A stretch of 64,000 nt of DNA from Phycisphaerae bacterium (GTDB taxonomy: Bacteria > Planctomycetota > Phycisphaerae > Sedimentisphaerales > Anaerohalosphaeraceae), in the NCBI GenBank assembly GCA_029858345.1, contig JAOUFG010000003.1, positions 1 through 64,000 of the forward strand. Direction: 5' to 3'. The stretch's first letter is position 1, and the number at the start of each line of letters is the position of its first letter. Positions 56,180 through 64,000 of the stretch are shown piece by piece. The notes under the pieces were generated by a model. That model was not told the origin of the DNA. It saw only the letters and a program-made list of their open reading frames with translations, and searched no databases. A program made the position numbers and the translations under genes.

Positions 56180-56859
56180 TTTATTTGCTCCTCAGAAGTA
56201 TTAATAAAATGACGACATGGTATGATTAACTTTGAGAAATCCGAACGGATTTCTTCTGGTCTGGCATGTTCTTTTGTTCCTTCGTCTGCACAATGGCACT
56301 TGGGTTCCAATGGCCGTGGAGTTATAGAATACTCCGAAAGCATCCGACATGCGTGTTCTTTGCTTTCGAGGTTCCAGACTGGCAATTCTAATTTTAATCC
56401 ATACTCCCCAAGGAAATTCTCAATTTCTTCAATAGCTGTAGGACTTTGTTCAACCCATGCAGATTGATAGGAGGTAAAACCGGTCGCAATTGTGTCAATA
56501 GAGTGTTTTTTAGCAAGTATGATAGCCACTGAAAGCTTTACCATGAAGCAGTTAAAGCAAGACGGTGAAGTCAGGATGGGAATTCCTAAAACCTTGGCAT
56601 AAAATGCTGGTACGCGAATTGACAACCAAGAAAAAGGTGAATTAACATTATTGTGTAATTCTTTAACTCGTTGCTCTGTTTTTGTATCATCTTGGATGCC
56701 TGAATCGATAACAGTAATTAACAGAGGATTTCTTTTTGCATCGAGTAGCTTTAAGGCAGCGCAAGAAGAATCTCTGCCTCCAGAAAAGCATAAAACTACG
56801 TCTGATGCATCTAAAGGATACCAGAAACTTTTTTCAATAATGTATTTATTGTTGCCCAT
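56176..56859 (-). CDS. PP-loop ATPase (adenine nucleotide alpha-hydrolase)
   Basis: 227 residues. The PP-loop SGGRDS is at 26-31, with a following DTIATGFTSYQSAW that matches the second signature of the family. Cysteine pairs CFNC (100-103) and KCHC (187-189) could bind zinc or an Fe-S cluster, as in thiolation enzymes. Members adenylate and then modify a substrate (tRNA sulphuration, QueC, DndC-type chemistry). The exact branch is not clear. GGGAAAAGGG lies just before the ATG, 39 bp after hsdS on the same strand. Its last bases overlap the membrane protein start. Confidence 0.8.
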   Translation of the reverse strand: MGNNKYIIEKSFWYPLDASDVVLCFSGGRDSSCAALKLLDAKRNPLLITVIDSGIQDDTKTEQRVKELHNNVNSPFSWLSIRVPAFYAKVLGIPILTSPSCFNCFMVKLSVAIILAKKHSIDTIATGFTSYQSAWVEQSPTAIEEIENFLGEYGLKLELPVWNLESKEHACRMLSEYSITPRPLEPKCHCADEGTKEHARPEEIRSDFSKLIIPCRHFINTSEEQIK

Positions 56860-56898
56860 CCCTTTTCCCTACATTGAACAAAATACTTACTTAAATGT

Positions 56899-58071
56899 TT
56901 AATCACATATCTTGGCCTGGCCGTTCATGAGCATGGGCAAGAGCCAGTCCCGCAGTTCGGCGAGTTGCTGGTTTTGTTCTTTTATTGCTTGAATCATGGC
57001 GGTATATCCACTTGTTAATCTATAGAATTTCTTGATAAGAGATTCAGATGGATATACTATTTTCATATTAGAAACCATTGGTGAAGTTAGCTGTTGTTGC
57101 ACTGAACCTGATTTACCAAAACCGATACTTTTAATATATTCATAAATAAAGTATGTATATATAGGATTTTTAGGTGTTATCACAATCAATCGAATAATCG
57201 GAACAAAAGGTTTATTTCTTAAAACTGTATACCCTATAGATCCCCTTGCGGAAATTGTTATGCTTGGAGCATCAACTGTTGCTTTATTCGTATAGCCGTA
57301 CAATCCTTCATCGATTGTGCCATTTGCAAAAATAGGTATTGAGAAAATTTCTGTTTTTTCTTCAGAGAAAATTTCTGGTTTATCTCCTCCAGCTTTCACA
57401 GTTGCTATATTAGCAATTATTTTTCCTTCCCATCCCTCAGGAATTTCTCGTTTGAGCTTTTTGTTATAGACCATTTTGCCGCCGGAGGACCTGTAGGATT
57501 TGCCGTTTTTATCTGGAAAATCAAACTGGACAAACCAGTAGTCATAGAGCGTTTTGGCCATTGCCTCCAACTGGGCATTGATGCGGTTGTTTAATTCGAT
57601 TTTGGCATCCAGTGAAGAAAGAACCGCCGCGATTTTTTTTTGTCTTGTGGGGTCGATTTTTGGAATTGTAAAATCTAAAATATGCGTTTTGTCCCCACGG
57701 GGCATCTTAGTGCCTTTAGACCCGCGCATCATATGATCAAAAAAATCATCCCTAAACATGGCATAATACACATATTTGGGATGATATTCTTTTTTGACAT
57801 CAAAAACCAGTACATCTGCCGAGCAACCTCCAGAACGATCCGAAAACCATATCTTTTTCAAGTAAGGACGGATGTTCCCTACAAGTATATTGTCTTTCTG
57901 AAAGGAAGGCATATACCCTTCCTGAGGTGGCAGATTCACCGCTGTTGTTAAGCCAAGTTTATTTGGTAAAAGGTTATCCGTTGTAACAAAATTTTCCAAA
58001 GCAACATCATTGATGCTTATCCGAGAATCAGAATAATCTACGGCTTTTTTAAGTTTGACCATCTCAACCAT
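56899..58071 (-). CDS. hsdS: Type I restriction-modification specificity subunit
   Basis: 390 residues from MVEMVKLKK. Two target-recognition domains of about 150 residues each are separated by a helical conserved region (TRQKKIAAVLSSLDAKIELNNRINAQLEAMAKTLYDYWFVQFDFP), and a second such helix closes the protein (IKEQNQQLAELRDWLLPMLMNGQA). This bipartite layout sets the two halves of the recognised DNA sequence. The ATG overlaps the hsdM stop by 8 bp. The recognition domains are more AT-rich than the conserved helices. The sequence it recognises cannot be predicted. Confidence 0.95.
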   Translation of the reverse strand: MVEMVKLKKAVDYSDSRISINDVALENFVTTDNLLPNKLGLTTAVNLPPQEGYMPSFQKDNILVGNIRPYLKKIWFSDRSGGCSADVLVFDVKKEYHPKYVYYAMFRDDFFDHMMRGSKGTKMPRGDKTHILDFTIPKIDPTRQKKIAAVLSSLDAKIELNNRINAQLEAMAKTLYDYWFVQFDFPDKNGKSYRSSGGKMVYNKKLKREIPEGWEGKIIANIATVKAGGDKPEIFSEEKTEIFSIPIFANGTIDEGLYGYTNKATVDAPSITISARGSIGYTVLRNKPFVPIIRLIVITPKNPIYTYFIYEYIKSIGFGKSGSVQQQLTSPMVSNMKIVYPSESLIKKFYRLTSGYTAMIQAIKEQNQQLAELRDWLLPMLMNGQAKICD

Positions 58072-59686
58072 ACTGCACCCCCTCCAACTGTTTTTTGATC
58101 TCTTTTTGCAGTTTGCGGGATTCGGCGAAGAGGGAGTCAAGGTTGTTCGTGTATTCAGTCATTTTGGCCTTGAACTGTTGGGGGGTAATGTCCACGTATT
58201 CGATCTTGACATCGAAGTACTGACCGGCGCTGAGGGAGTAGTTTTTAGCGGCGATCTCGTCGTAGGAAACCACGACGGAGAAATCGTCGACGGCTTCCTT
58301 GTTATTAAAAGTGTTGATGATACGGTCTTCTTCGGCTTCGGAGAGGATAGTTTTCTGGTTTTTGCCCTGCTTGATCTTGGTGCCGAGGTTGGAGGCGTCG
58401 AGCAGGACCACATCTTCTTTGTTTTCTTTGTCGAGAAACAGGATCGAGACATTGGTGCCGGTGGTGGCGAAGATATTGCTGGGCATGGAGACAACGCCGG
58501 CGAGCATTTTATCCTCGACGAGTTTCTGGCGGATTTTTTTGTCAATGCCGGTCTGGGCGGTGATAAAGCCGGTTGGAACGACGACGGCGGCCTTGCCCCT
58601 GGCGGTCATGGAATAGATGATGTGCTGGAGAAACAACTGATAGATGGCCATTTTGTCTTTGGCCTTATTGGGGATATTCGGCAGTCCGGCAAAAAAGCGT
58701 CCGTGATTGGCTTTGGTTTCCAGATCGTCGCGGTAGTCGCTGAAATCCATCTTAAACGGCGGATTGGAGACAATATAGTCAAAGTTCATCAGGGACCGGC
58801 CGTTTTTATGGTACGGATGGAGAATCGTGTTGCCCTGAATGATGTTCGGCAGGGAATGGACGAGGTTGTTCAATATCAGGTTGAGCCGCAGCAGGGACGA
58901 TGACTTCTGCGAAATATCCTGCGAATAGATGGTGCAGCGGTCCTCTCCGATGGCGTGGGCCAGATTCATCAGGAGCGTCCCCGACCCGGCGGACGGGTCG
59001 TAGCAGGTAACATTTTTGACCTTTTTGGTGACCAGAATGGCCGCCATGATCTTGGCGACGGCATGGGGGGTGTAGTATTCGGCGTATTTGCCGCCGGAGT
59101 CCTTGTTGTAATCCTTGATGAGGTACTCAAAGATGGTGGCGTAGAAGTCGTATTTCTGGGTAAAGATGCCTTCGAAGCTGAACTGGACGAGCTTGTTAAT
59201 CAGCGCCCGGCAAAAGTCATCCCGTTTCGAGGAATCGGCGATGTATTCGCTGACGCGGTCAAAAAGCGTGATCTTGTGTCCACCTTCGGTCTTGATGGCG
59301 AAGATGTCGTTATTGGTGATGGCGATATCCATTAAGGTGTCATCGAAGAGTTTGGCAAAGTCCGGGGCGGTACTCCGATCAAACAGCCCGGCGATGAAGT
59401 GCTCGGGCTTGATGCGGGCGGTGTCGGGGCCGATTTGACGCAGGAGCATTTGAAAGTCTTCTTCGGGCATCTCCCTGACGGCCTGTTCCCAGCTTTCAGC
59501 TTTGGCCAATTTCGGCCGGAGTTTTTTGGTTTCAAAGGCGAATTTGTCGTTGAGGAACTTATAGAGAAAGACCTGCGTGATGATCTTAAATTCGTTGCCG
59601 TCATTGCCCAGTCCATACGAGGCACAGGTGCTTTTGAGGCCGTCAATCAGTTCTTTTGTTTTTCGTTCAAAATCGATGGTTATCAT
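58064..59686 (-). CDS. hsdM: Type I restriction-modification methyltransferase subunit
   Basis: 540 residues. The N-terminal helical domain (about 1-170) is followed by the methyltransferase core: YYTPHAVAKIMAAIL, the SAM motif DPSAGSG at 230-236, and the catalytic NPPF at 308-311, the signature of N6-adenine methylation. Together with HsdS it methylates host DNA, and with HsdR it forms the restriction complex. It overlaps hsdR (ATGA, 4 bp) and hsdS (8 bp), so the three are one transcription unit. Confidence 0.96.
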   Translation of the reverse strand: MITIDFERKTKELIDGLKSTCASYGLGNDGNEFKIITQVFLYKFLNDKFAFETKKLRPKLAKAESWEQAVREMPEEDFQMLLRQIGPDTARIKPEHFIAGLFDRSTAPDFAKLFDDTLMDIAITNNDIFAIKTEGGHKITLFDRVSEYIADSSKRDDFCRALINKLVQFSFEGIFTQKYDFYATIFEYLIKDYNKDSGGKYAEYYTPHAVAKIMAAILVTKKVKNVTCYDPSAGSGTLLMNLAHAIGEDRCTIYSQDISQKSSSLLRLNLILNNLVHSLPNIIQGNTILHPYHKNGRSLMNFDYIVSNPPFKMDFSDYRDDLETKANHGRFFAGLPNIPNKAKDKMAIYQLFLQHIIYSMTARGKAAVVVPTGFITAQTGIDKKIRQKLVEDKMLAGVVSMPSNIFATTGTNVSILFLDKENKEDVVLLDASNLGTKIKQGKNQKTILSEAEEDRIINTFNNKEAVDDFSVVVSYDEIAAKNYSLSAGQYFDVKIEYVDITPQQFKAKMTEYTNNLDSLFAESRKLQKEIKKQLEGVQYG

Positions 59687-62600
59687 GCCACACGTCCCGT
59701 GAAATCATTAATGTATTCGGTGACGACCAGATTGCTGATATAATCGGTGGTCGCCGCATTGAGGTCTATTTTGTTTTGGGTCTTAAACTGGTCGATCACC
59801 AGCGGTGTCATCATCCGCGTCATGAAGCTTTCATGCTTGAGCAATCTTGTATTCAAAAGCACCTGCTCGTCGGCCCCGGCTTTGATGCCCTGCAGGGCAC
59901 TGAAAATCCGCCGTTCGTGATCGGAGAAGGTGCCGTTTTCCTTGAGCCGCTTATGGATGCGGACGAACTTTTTGTCGTTGGCGTATTTTTCTCGGAGCCG
60001 GTCGTTGAGGCGGTTGAGTTCCTTGACTTTCTCGTGGATTCTGCGCAAGGTGCCGATGTTGGCGTTCATCTCGTCCTGCGTGACTTCCGAGAGGTTCTTG
60101 TCTTTGAACAGACGGCGGAGTTCCTCATAAAGGGAAACAAACCGGGGATCGGCCTTGTCGAAGTTACCGGCCAGATCCTCGCGCGTGCGGCGGAGGATGT
60201 TCTTCAGTTCGTCGGCGAGTTTGAGTTCTTCTTCGGAAATTTTGGTAAACTGGAAATAGACATCTTCCAAGGCCATATTTAGCAGGTTCGCCGTCTCGGC
60301 GCTGGTTTCCAGCGTTTCCTTGAGATTGAGCAGGTCCAGGCGGTTGCTGGCCTCCCGATAGAGGACGGCGAGTTTCTGGAAGTCGATCTTTTCCAGCAGG
60401 TCGTAATGGCCCAGCAGGCGAATGAGATTGTACAGACTTCGTGCCATGCCGAGGGCTTTTTTTATCTCCTGCATTTGCTGACGGTCGGTAATCCGGCTGA
60501 TCTGCTGTGCAAAGACCTCGGCGTTGTCGGTGTTAAACTCAAACAGAACATCCTTGATCGACTCGATGTCGGCGGTGATTTCTTCTTTGGATTTGAAGAG
60601 GTTGGAGTAATGCTCCATCTCGTCGCCCAAGTCTTCGTTCAATTCTTTAAGGTAGGCCGCGTTCGTGGCGTCGAATTCCGATTTAATGTCGGCAAAATCG
60701 ACTACATAGCCGTACCTGAACTCCTTATAGGGGCGGTTGACGCGGGTGAGCATTTGAAGCAGGTTATGCCTTTTGGTTACGCGGCCCAGGTAAATCTTTT
60801 TGAGACGTTTGGCGTCAAAACCGGTCAGGAGCATATTGTAGACAAACAGAAAGTCAATTTTGCCTTCTTTGAAGTCATTGACCCATTGCTTGCGGTCATC
60901 CTTGGAACCGACATCGTGCAGGATCAATCGGGCGGATTTGACGCTGTATTCCTTGTCACTCTCTGAAGCCGGGGCGTACTTTGTAGTGAAAATCTCTGCC
61001 ATTTTTCTGGCCTGTTCGGCAGAGTCGCAGACGACCATGCCGCCGATGGTGCAGTCATCAAACATCCGGCGGCTTTTTTCAAAATCCACGACAATATAGT
61101 CCAGCATCGGCTCGACAAACTGTTTGTGGGCGTAGATGTCCTTTTTATCGATATCGCCCTGCTTGAGTTGAATCCGGTCCAGTATCTCGGCCAACTTCAT
61201 TTTGTAGCTGGTTTCGATCTCTTCGCGAATCAGCCGCAGGGTGTATCCATCGGCAATGGAGGCGTTGTAATAGTATTTATGGATATAGTCGCCAAACAGC
61301 AGCTTAGAGTCATACGCGGTGTCTTTCTTTTTGTCCTTGTCGGAAAGAATCAGCGGTGTGCCGGTCAGGCCGATTTTAACGGCGTTTCGGTCGGATTCAT
61401 TCAGATTGGCCAGAAAGCTTCCCTGCGGGTTATAGCTGCGGTGTACTTCATCAAGAAAATAAACCCGCTGGATGCTGATGTCGTAGTCTTCGGTGCGGAC
61501 GACATTGGGGTCGTCCTGAAACTTGTGAATATTGACCACCGTGATCTCCGGTTTGCCGGAGGCGTTATGGATCGCCGTGGTTGTTTTTATCGAGCGTGCA
61601 AATTCCTCTTTCGTGCTGACCGTATGGACCATCAGTCCCCGGCTTGAAAACTCCCGTGCGGCCTGAGTGAGCAAATCAATGCGGTCCACGATGAAATAGA
61701 ATTTTGGGATGATGTGCTTCTTTTGGAAATAATCGGTCAGATATTTGACATTGTAATAGGCCAAGGCAGTCTTGCCGCTGCCCTGTGTATGCCAGATAAT
61801 CCCCTTCTTGACGCCGTTGTCCAGCTTCCTCTCTATCGCTTTGGTGGCGAACATCTGCGGGTAGCGCATGATGTGCTTTTCGATGCCGTGTTCTTCTTTG
61901 ACATAGGCGATGGCGTACTGCATGAGAAACGACAGGCGGTCTTTGCAGAACAGGGAGGTGCAAATACGGTTGGTCGGAGTGTCGGGGTCTTTGTTGGTAA
62001 TGAACTCCGAACTGTATTTAATGACCTCCAGATTGTTGTCTTTGAGGACCGCATTTTCGATGTCATCGTCTTCGGGTTTCAGGAGGGTCGCTACATCGAG
62101 ATCGTGCTGTTCCCTGAAATAATTGAACGCGGGCTTGTCGTATGACGGAGACGCATAAAAAGCCCCCTCGATGGGGACGGGAGATTCATCGTCATATTCC
62201 ATGTTGTTGGAAAAGACCATGCACTGCGTGATGTTGATGAATTTGCGGAATTTGGTGTTCTGGAAGCGTCTGTTGATCCTGTCCCGCTCGGCTAAAATGC
62301 CTTCTTTGTTGTTGGGTTTTTTGACTTCAATGAAAACCAGCGGCATTCCGTTGATTAACAGCGTTATGTCCGGCCTGAACTCATCGTCGCCGTTTTTGCA
62401 GGTCAATTCCGTGACGACATGAAACTCATTTTTGTCAAACTCCTTAAAGTCAATTAACTTGATCCCCGACTGATCAACCAGTTTCTTATAAAATGCCTGG
62501 CCCAGGTCTTCATAGTCCAGCAATAATGAGATTTCTTCTAATAAACGATCGATATCGGGGGCTTCAATACCGGAATTGATGTCGGCAATACTATCCTTAA

Positions 62601-62727
62601 AAATGTCTGTAAAAATATTAGCAGACGGTTCCCATACGGCATTTTTCAAGGAAAGATACTGATAACCCAGCCGGGTCAGATGCAAAATTGCTGGGATTTT
62701 CACCCTAGTATCTTCATTAAATGCCAT
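59683..62727 (-). CDS. hsdR: Type I restriction-modification endonuclease/translocase subunit
   Basis: 1014 residues. The N-terminal nuclease domain has FRPDITLLINGMPLVFIEVKKP, with Asp120, Glu134 and Lys136 of the PD-(D/E)XK site. The motor has Walker A QGSGKT (Lys319) and DEVHRS, then later helicase motifs (GLTGTPLI, LLTGFDAKRLKKIYL). The C-terminal ~250 residues are helical and bind HsdM. It pulls DNA and cuts it at random sites. It is first in the leftward operon; CGAGGAAACC precedes the ATG. Confidence 0.96.
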   Translation of the reverse strand: MAFNEDTRVKIPAILHLTRLGYQYLSLKNAVWEPSANIFTDIFKDSIADINSGIEAPDIDRLLEEISLLLDYEDLGQAFYKKLVDQSGIKLIDFKEFDKNEFHVVTELTCKNGDDEFRPDITLLINGMPLVFIEVKKPNNKEGILAERDRINRRFQNTKFRKFINITQCMVFSNNMEYDDESPVPIEGAFYASPSYDKPAFNYFREQHDLDVATLLKPEDDDIENAVLKDNNLEVIKYSSEFITNKDPDTPTNRICTSLFCKDRLSFLMQYAIAYVKEEHGIEKHIMRYPQMFATKAIERKLDNGVKKGIIWHTQGSGKTALAYYNVKYLTDYFQKKHIIPKFYFIVDRIDLLTQAAREFSSRGLMVHTVSTKEEFARSIKTTTAIHNASGKPEITVVNIHKFQDDPNVVRTEDYDISIQRVYFLDEVHRSYNPQGSFLANLNESDRNAVKIGLTGTPLILSDKDKKKDTAYDSKLLFGDYIHKYYYNASIADGYTLRLIREEIETSYKMKLAEILDRIQLKQGDIDKKDIYAHKQFVEPMLDYIVVDFEKSRRMFDDCTIGGMVVCDSAEQARKMAEIFTTKYAPASESDKEYSVKSARLILHDVGSKDDRKQWVNDFKEGKIDFLFVYNMLLTGFDAKRLKKIYLGRVTKRHNLLQMLTRVNRPYKEFRYGYVVDFADIKSEFDATNAAYLKELNEDLGDEMEHYSNLFKSKEEITADIESIKDVLFEFNTDNAEVFAQQISRITDRQQMQEIKKALGMARSLYNLIRLLGHYDLLEKIDFQKLAVLYREASNRLDLLNLKETLETSAETANLLNMALEDVYFQFTKISEEELKLADELKNILRRTREDLAGNFDKADPRFVSLYEELRRLFKDKNLSEVTQDEMNANIGTLRRIHEKVKELNRLNDRLREKYANDKKFVRIHKRLKENGTFSDHERRIFSALQGIKAGADEQVLLNTRLLKHESFMTRMMTPLVIDQFKTQNKIDLNAATTDYISNLVVTEYINDFTGRVA

Positions 62728-63082
62728 GGTTTCCTCGTTATTTATGGAAGGAGAGTTTACATTATAAAGCCAATTCGAGAATAATTTTAACTCGATGGTG
62801 TCGGGAAAGCAAGAGTTAATAAACCTCCTGATTCCCTATACATACAAGACACGAGCCGTCGCATTCTTGCTGTTCAAAGCAAAATAGCCGTTTAAGCCGG
62901 TTTTTCAGACTGTCCGAGTGGGCATAGATCCATTTTTCGGCTTTTTTGAACTCAGTTTTTTAAGAACCGACCCAAGTGTCAGCAAACAAGAGATTGCATT
63001 CACCTATATTTTTATTACAATATCGGATACAGAGAGGATACTTAAAGTAGTCAGCCAATATTTATGGTAATGGAGTAACAAC
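62728..63082. other. Intergenic region between hsdR and the NucS-like gene
   Basis: No gene found in these 355 bases. It must hold the promoter of the leftward hsd operon, not clearly visible, and a rightward promoter-like element at 62994-63021. TTTTTTGAACTCAGTTTTTT near 62944 is AT-rich but forms no clear terminator. No copy of the tRNA-Pro 3' end is present. Confidence 0.5.
62994..63021 (+). promoter_or_regulatory. Putative promoter of the NucS-like gene
   Basis: TTGCAT at 62994-62999 and TACAAT at 63016-63021 with a 16-base spacer, about 60 bp before the ATG at 63083. Matches the sigma-70 consensus moderately well. Confidence 0.4.
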
Positions 63083-64000
63083 ATGCCTATTGAAGTAGGA
63101 ATCTGGAAAATTGATGACAATAAAGCCAAAAAAGTCAGCTTTTCTTCAATAGAATCAGAAAATCGACTTGAAGAGATACTGACCGATGACATTTCAGTAA
63201 TAGACCCTAATCTTTTATTGATTGGTCGGCAGGTGGCGACGTCCTATGGAAAATTCATCGATTTACTTGCAATTGACGCCAATGGGAACTTAGTTGTTAT
63301 CGAGTTAAAACGCAATCGAACACCACGGGAAGTTGTGGCACAGCTGCTCGATTACGGTAGCTGGGTTCGGAGCCTTGAGGACCAAGATATAGCGGGCATC
63401 TTTTCCGATTATCTCCATAAATACTACCCAACGCATGACAAAGTTTCATTAGATCAAGCATTTTGCGAAAAATTCGCTGTCAAGGAAATGCCTGAAGAAT
63501 TAAATGAATCCCATGAACTTGTGCTTGCGGCAAGTGAATTGGATGACAGCACTGAGCGAATTATTAATTATCTTGCGGAGGAATATGGGGTAGCTATCAA
63601 TGCGATATTTTTCCGTTTTTTTAAGAGCGGTGGACAAGAATATCTCAGCCGTGCCTGGATGATCGACCCTGGTCAAGCTGAAATTATTATTGAAGAGAAA
63701 AGGGAAAAACTTCCTTGGAATGGTGAGTATTATGTGTCATTTGGCGGTGAATATCGCGATTGGGAGGAAGCCCGGAAATATGGTTTCATTTCTGCTGGCG
63801 GCGGGTCGTGGTATTCCAGAACTCTAAATGTGTTGGAACCTGGGGGGAGAATATGGGTCAATGTTCCTGGAGGGATTGGGTATGTTGGAGTCGGAGAAGT
63901 TTTGGCAAATCCTGTCCCTATTGATGAGTTTACAGTAAAAGATGGAGATGGTACGACTATCCCAATCAAATCATTGCCTTTGAAGATTGCACAATCAGCC
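63083..64000 (+). CDS. NucS/DUF91-like endonuclease, 5' part
   Basis: Open to the window edge (306 codons, no stop). The first ~110 residues contain the nuclease core: FIDLLAIDANGNLVVIELKRNRTPREVVAQLLDYGSWV, with Asp60, Glu74 and Lys76 of a PD-(D/E)XK site. DUF91/NucS-like proteins of this kind act on DNA in mismatch or defence contexts. The rest is an unidentified beta-rich domain. GGAG lies before the ATG. Its place beside the type I system fits a defence island, but it reads away from the hsd operon. Confidence 0.75.
   Translation, partial: MPIEVGIWKIDDNKAKKVSFSSIESENRLEEILTDDISVIDPNLLLIGRQVATSYGKFIDLLAIDANGNLVVIELKRNRTPREVVAQLLDYGSWVRSLEDQDIAGIFSDYLHKYYPTHDKVSLDQAFCEKFAVKEMPEELNESHELVLAASELDDSTERIINYLAEEYGVAINAIFFRFFKSGGQEYLSRAWMIDPGQAEIIIEEKREKLPWNGEYYVSFGGEYRDWEEARKYGFISAGGGSWYSRTLNVLEPGGRIWVNVPGGIGYVGVGEVLANPVPIDEFTVKDGDGTTIPIKSLPLKIAQSA

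Noticed and set aside
56176-56859. Dnd phosphorothioation (DndC) or Qat system
   Set aside because: The PP-loop protein lacks the accompanying DndB/D/E or QatA/B/D genes; only the general PP-loop family is supported.
58055-58903. Long open frame on the + strand across hsdM
   Set aside because: It is the mirror of a well-conserved hsdM gene and has no family features or ribosome site.
17635-62727. A single prophage including the restriction island
   Set aside because: No attR or viral gene was found beyond 50547, so the island is described separately; inclusion as phage cargo remains possible.
62760-63000. Possible attR (short TAGCCGTTT match to the integrase end)
   Set aside because: Only nine bases match and the tRNA 3' end is not repeated; chance is the simpler explanation.

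Overview
The window suggests a Planctomycetota-type bacterium, probably Phycisphaerae. This is inferred from a bacterial V/A-type ATPase operon, a MauE/DoxX-thioredoxin membrane protein, a CGGC-domain protein, a four-helix-bundle IVP protein, and many short palindromic intergenic repeats. No rRNA is present to confirm it.

Layout. (1) 1-883: C-terminal end of a cadherin-repeat surface protein. (2) 884-1527: repeat-rich spacer with a MITE-like inverted-repeat unit. (3) 1558-11591: a cytidylate-kinase-like gene, then a complete V-type ATPase operon (H/G-like stalk, I, K, E, C, F, A, B, D). Its rotor subunit carries the residues of a sodium-binding site. (4) 11712-17502: chromosomal genes: a MauE/DoxX-thioredoxin protein, an IVP protein flanked by inverted repeats, a CGGC protein, an apparently frameshifted restriction-nuclease-like gene and priA. 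(5) 17579-17653: tRNA-Pro(CGG), the apparent integration site of a prophage.

(6) 17635-50547: a siphovirus-like prophage. A large serine integrase, whose last codons lie inside the tRNA, faces leftward with a small gene and a sigma-like regulator. A control region with CACGTG palindromes at about 11-bp spacing follows. The early genes are a PD-(D/E)XK exonuclease, a tRNA-like element, an AAA ATPase, a DUF669 protein, a resolvase-like nuclease, an SF2 helicase, and a prim-pol/helicase next to AT-rich iterons. Then come a ParB-methyltransferase fusion, four leftward small genes (one with a HARE-HTH domain), terminase, a second sigma factor, portal, a protease-capsid fusion, decoration protein, connectors, tail tube, tail chaperones with a -1 frameshift arrangement, a Mom-like DNA modification enzyme, tape measure and tail-tip/fibre genes. 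No endolysin was recognised and attR was not found.

(7) 50548-62727: a defence-like island. Rightward: a TrmO-family gene and a DNA methyltransferase. Leftward, in one apparent operon: hsdR, hsdM, hsdS, then a PP-loop ATPase, a membrane protein with a RecA/KaiC-like cytoplasmic domain, a SAMHD1-like HD hydrolase and a second DNA methyltransferase. The last four genes overlap or nearly touch and match no defence system I can name. They are the best candidate for an undescribed system. The DNA from about 50.55 to 57 kb is visibly more AT-rich than its flanks. (8) 63083-64000: 5' part of a NucS/DUF91-like nuclease gene that runs off the window.
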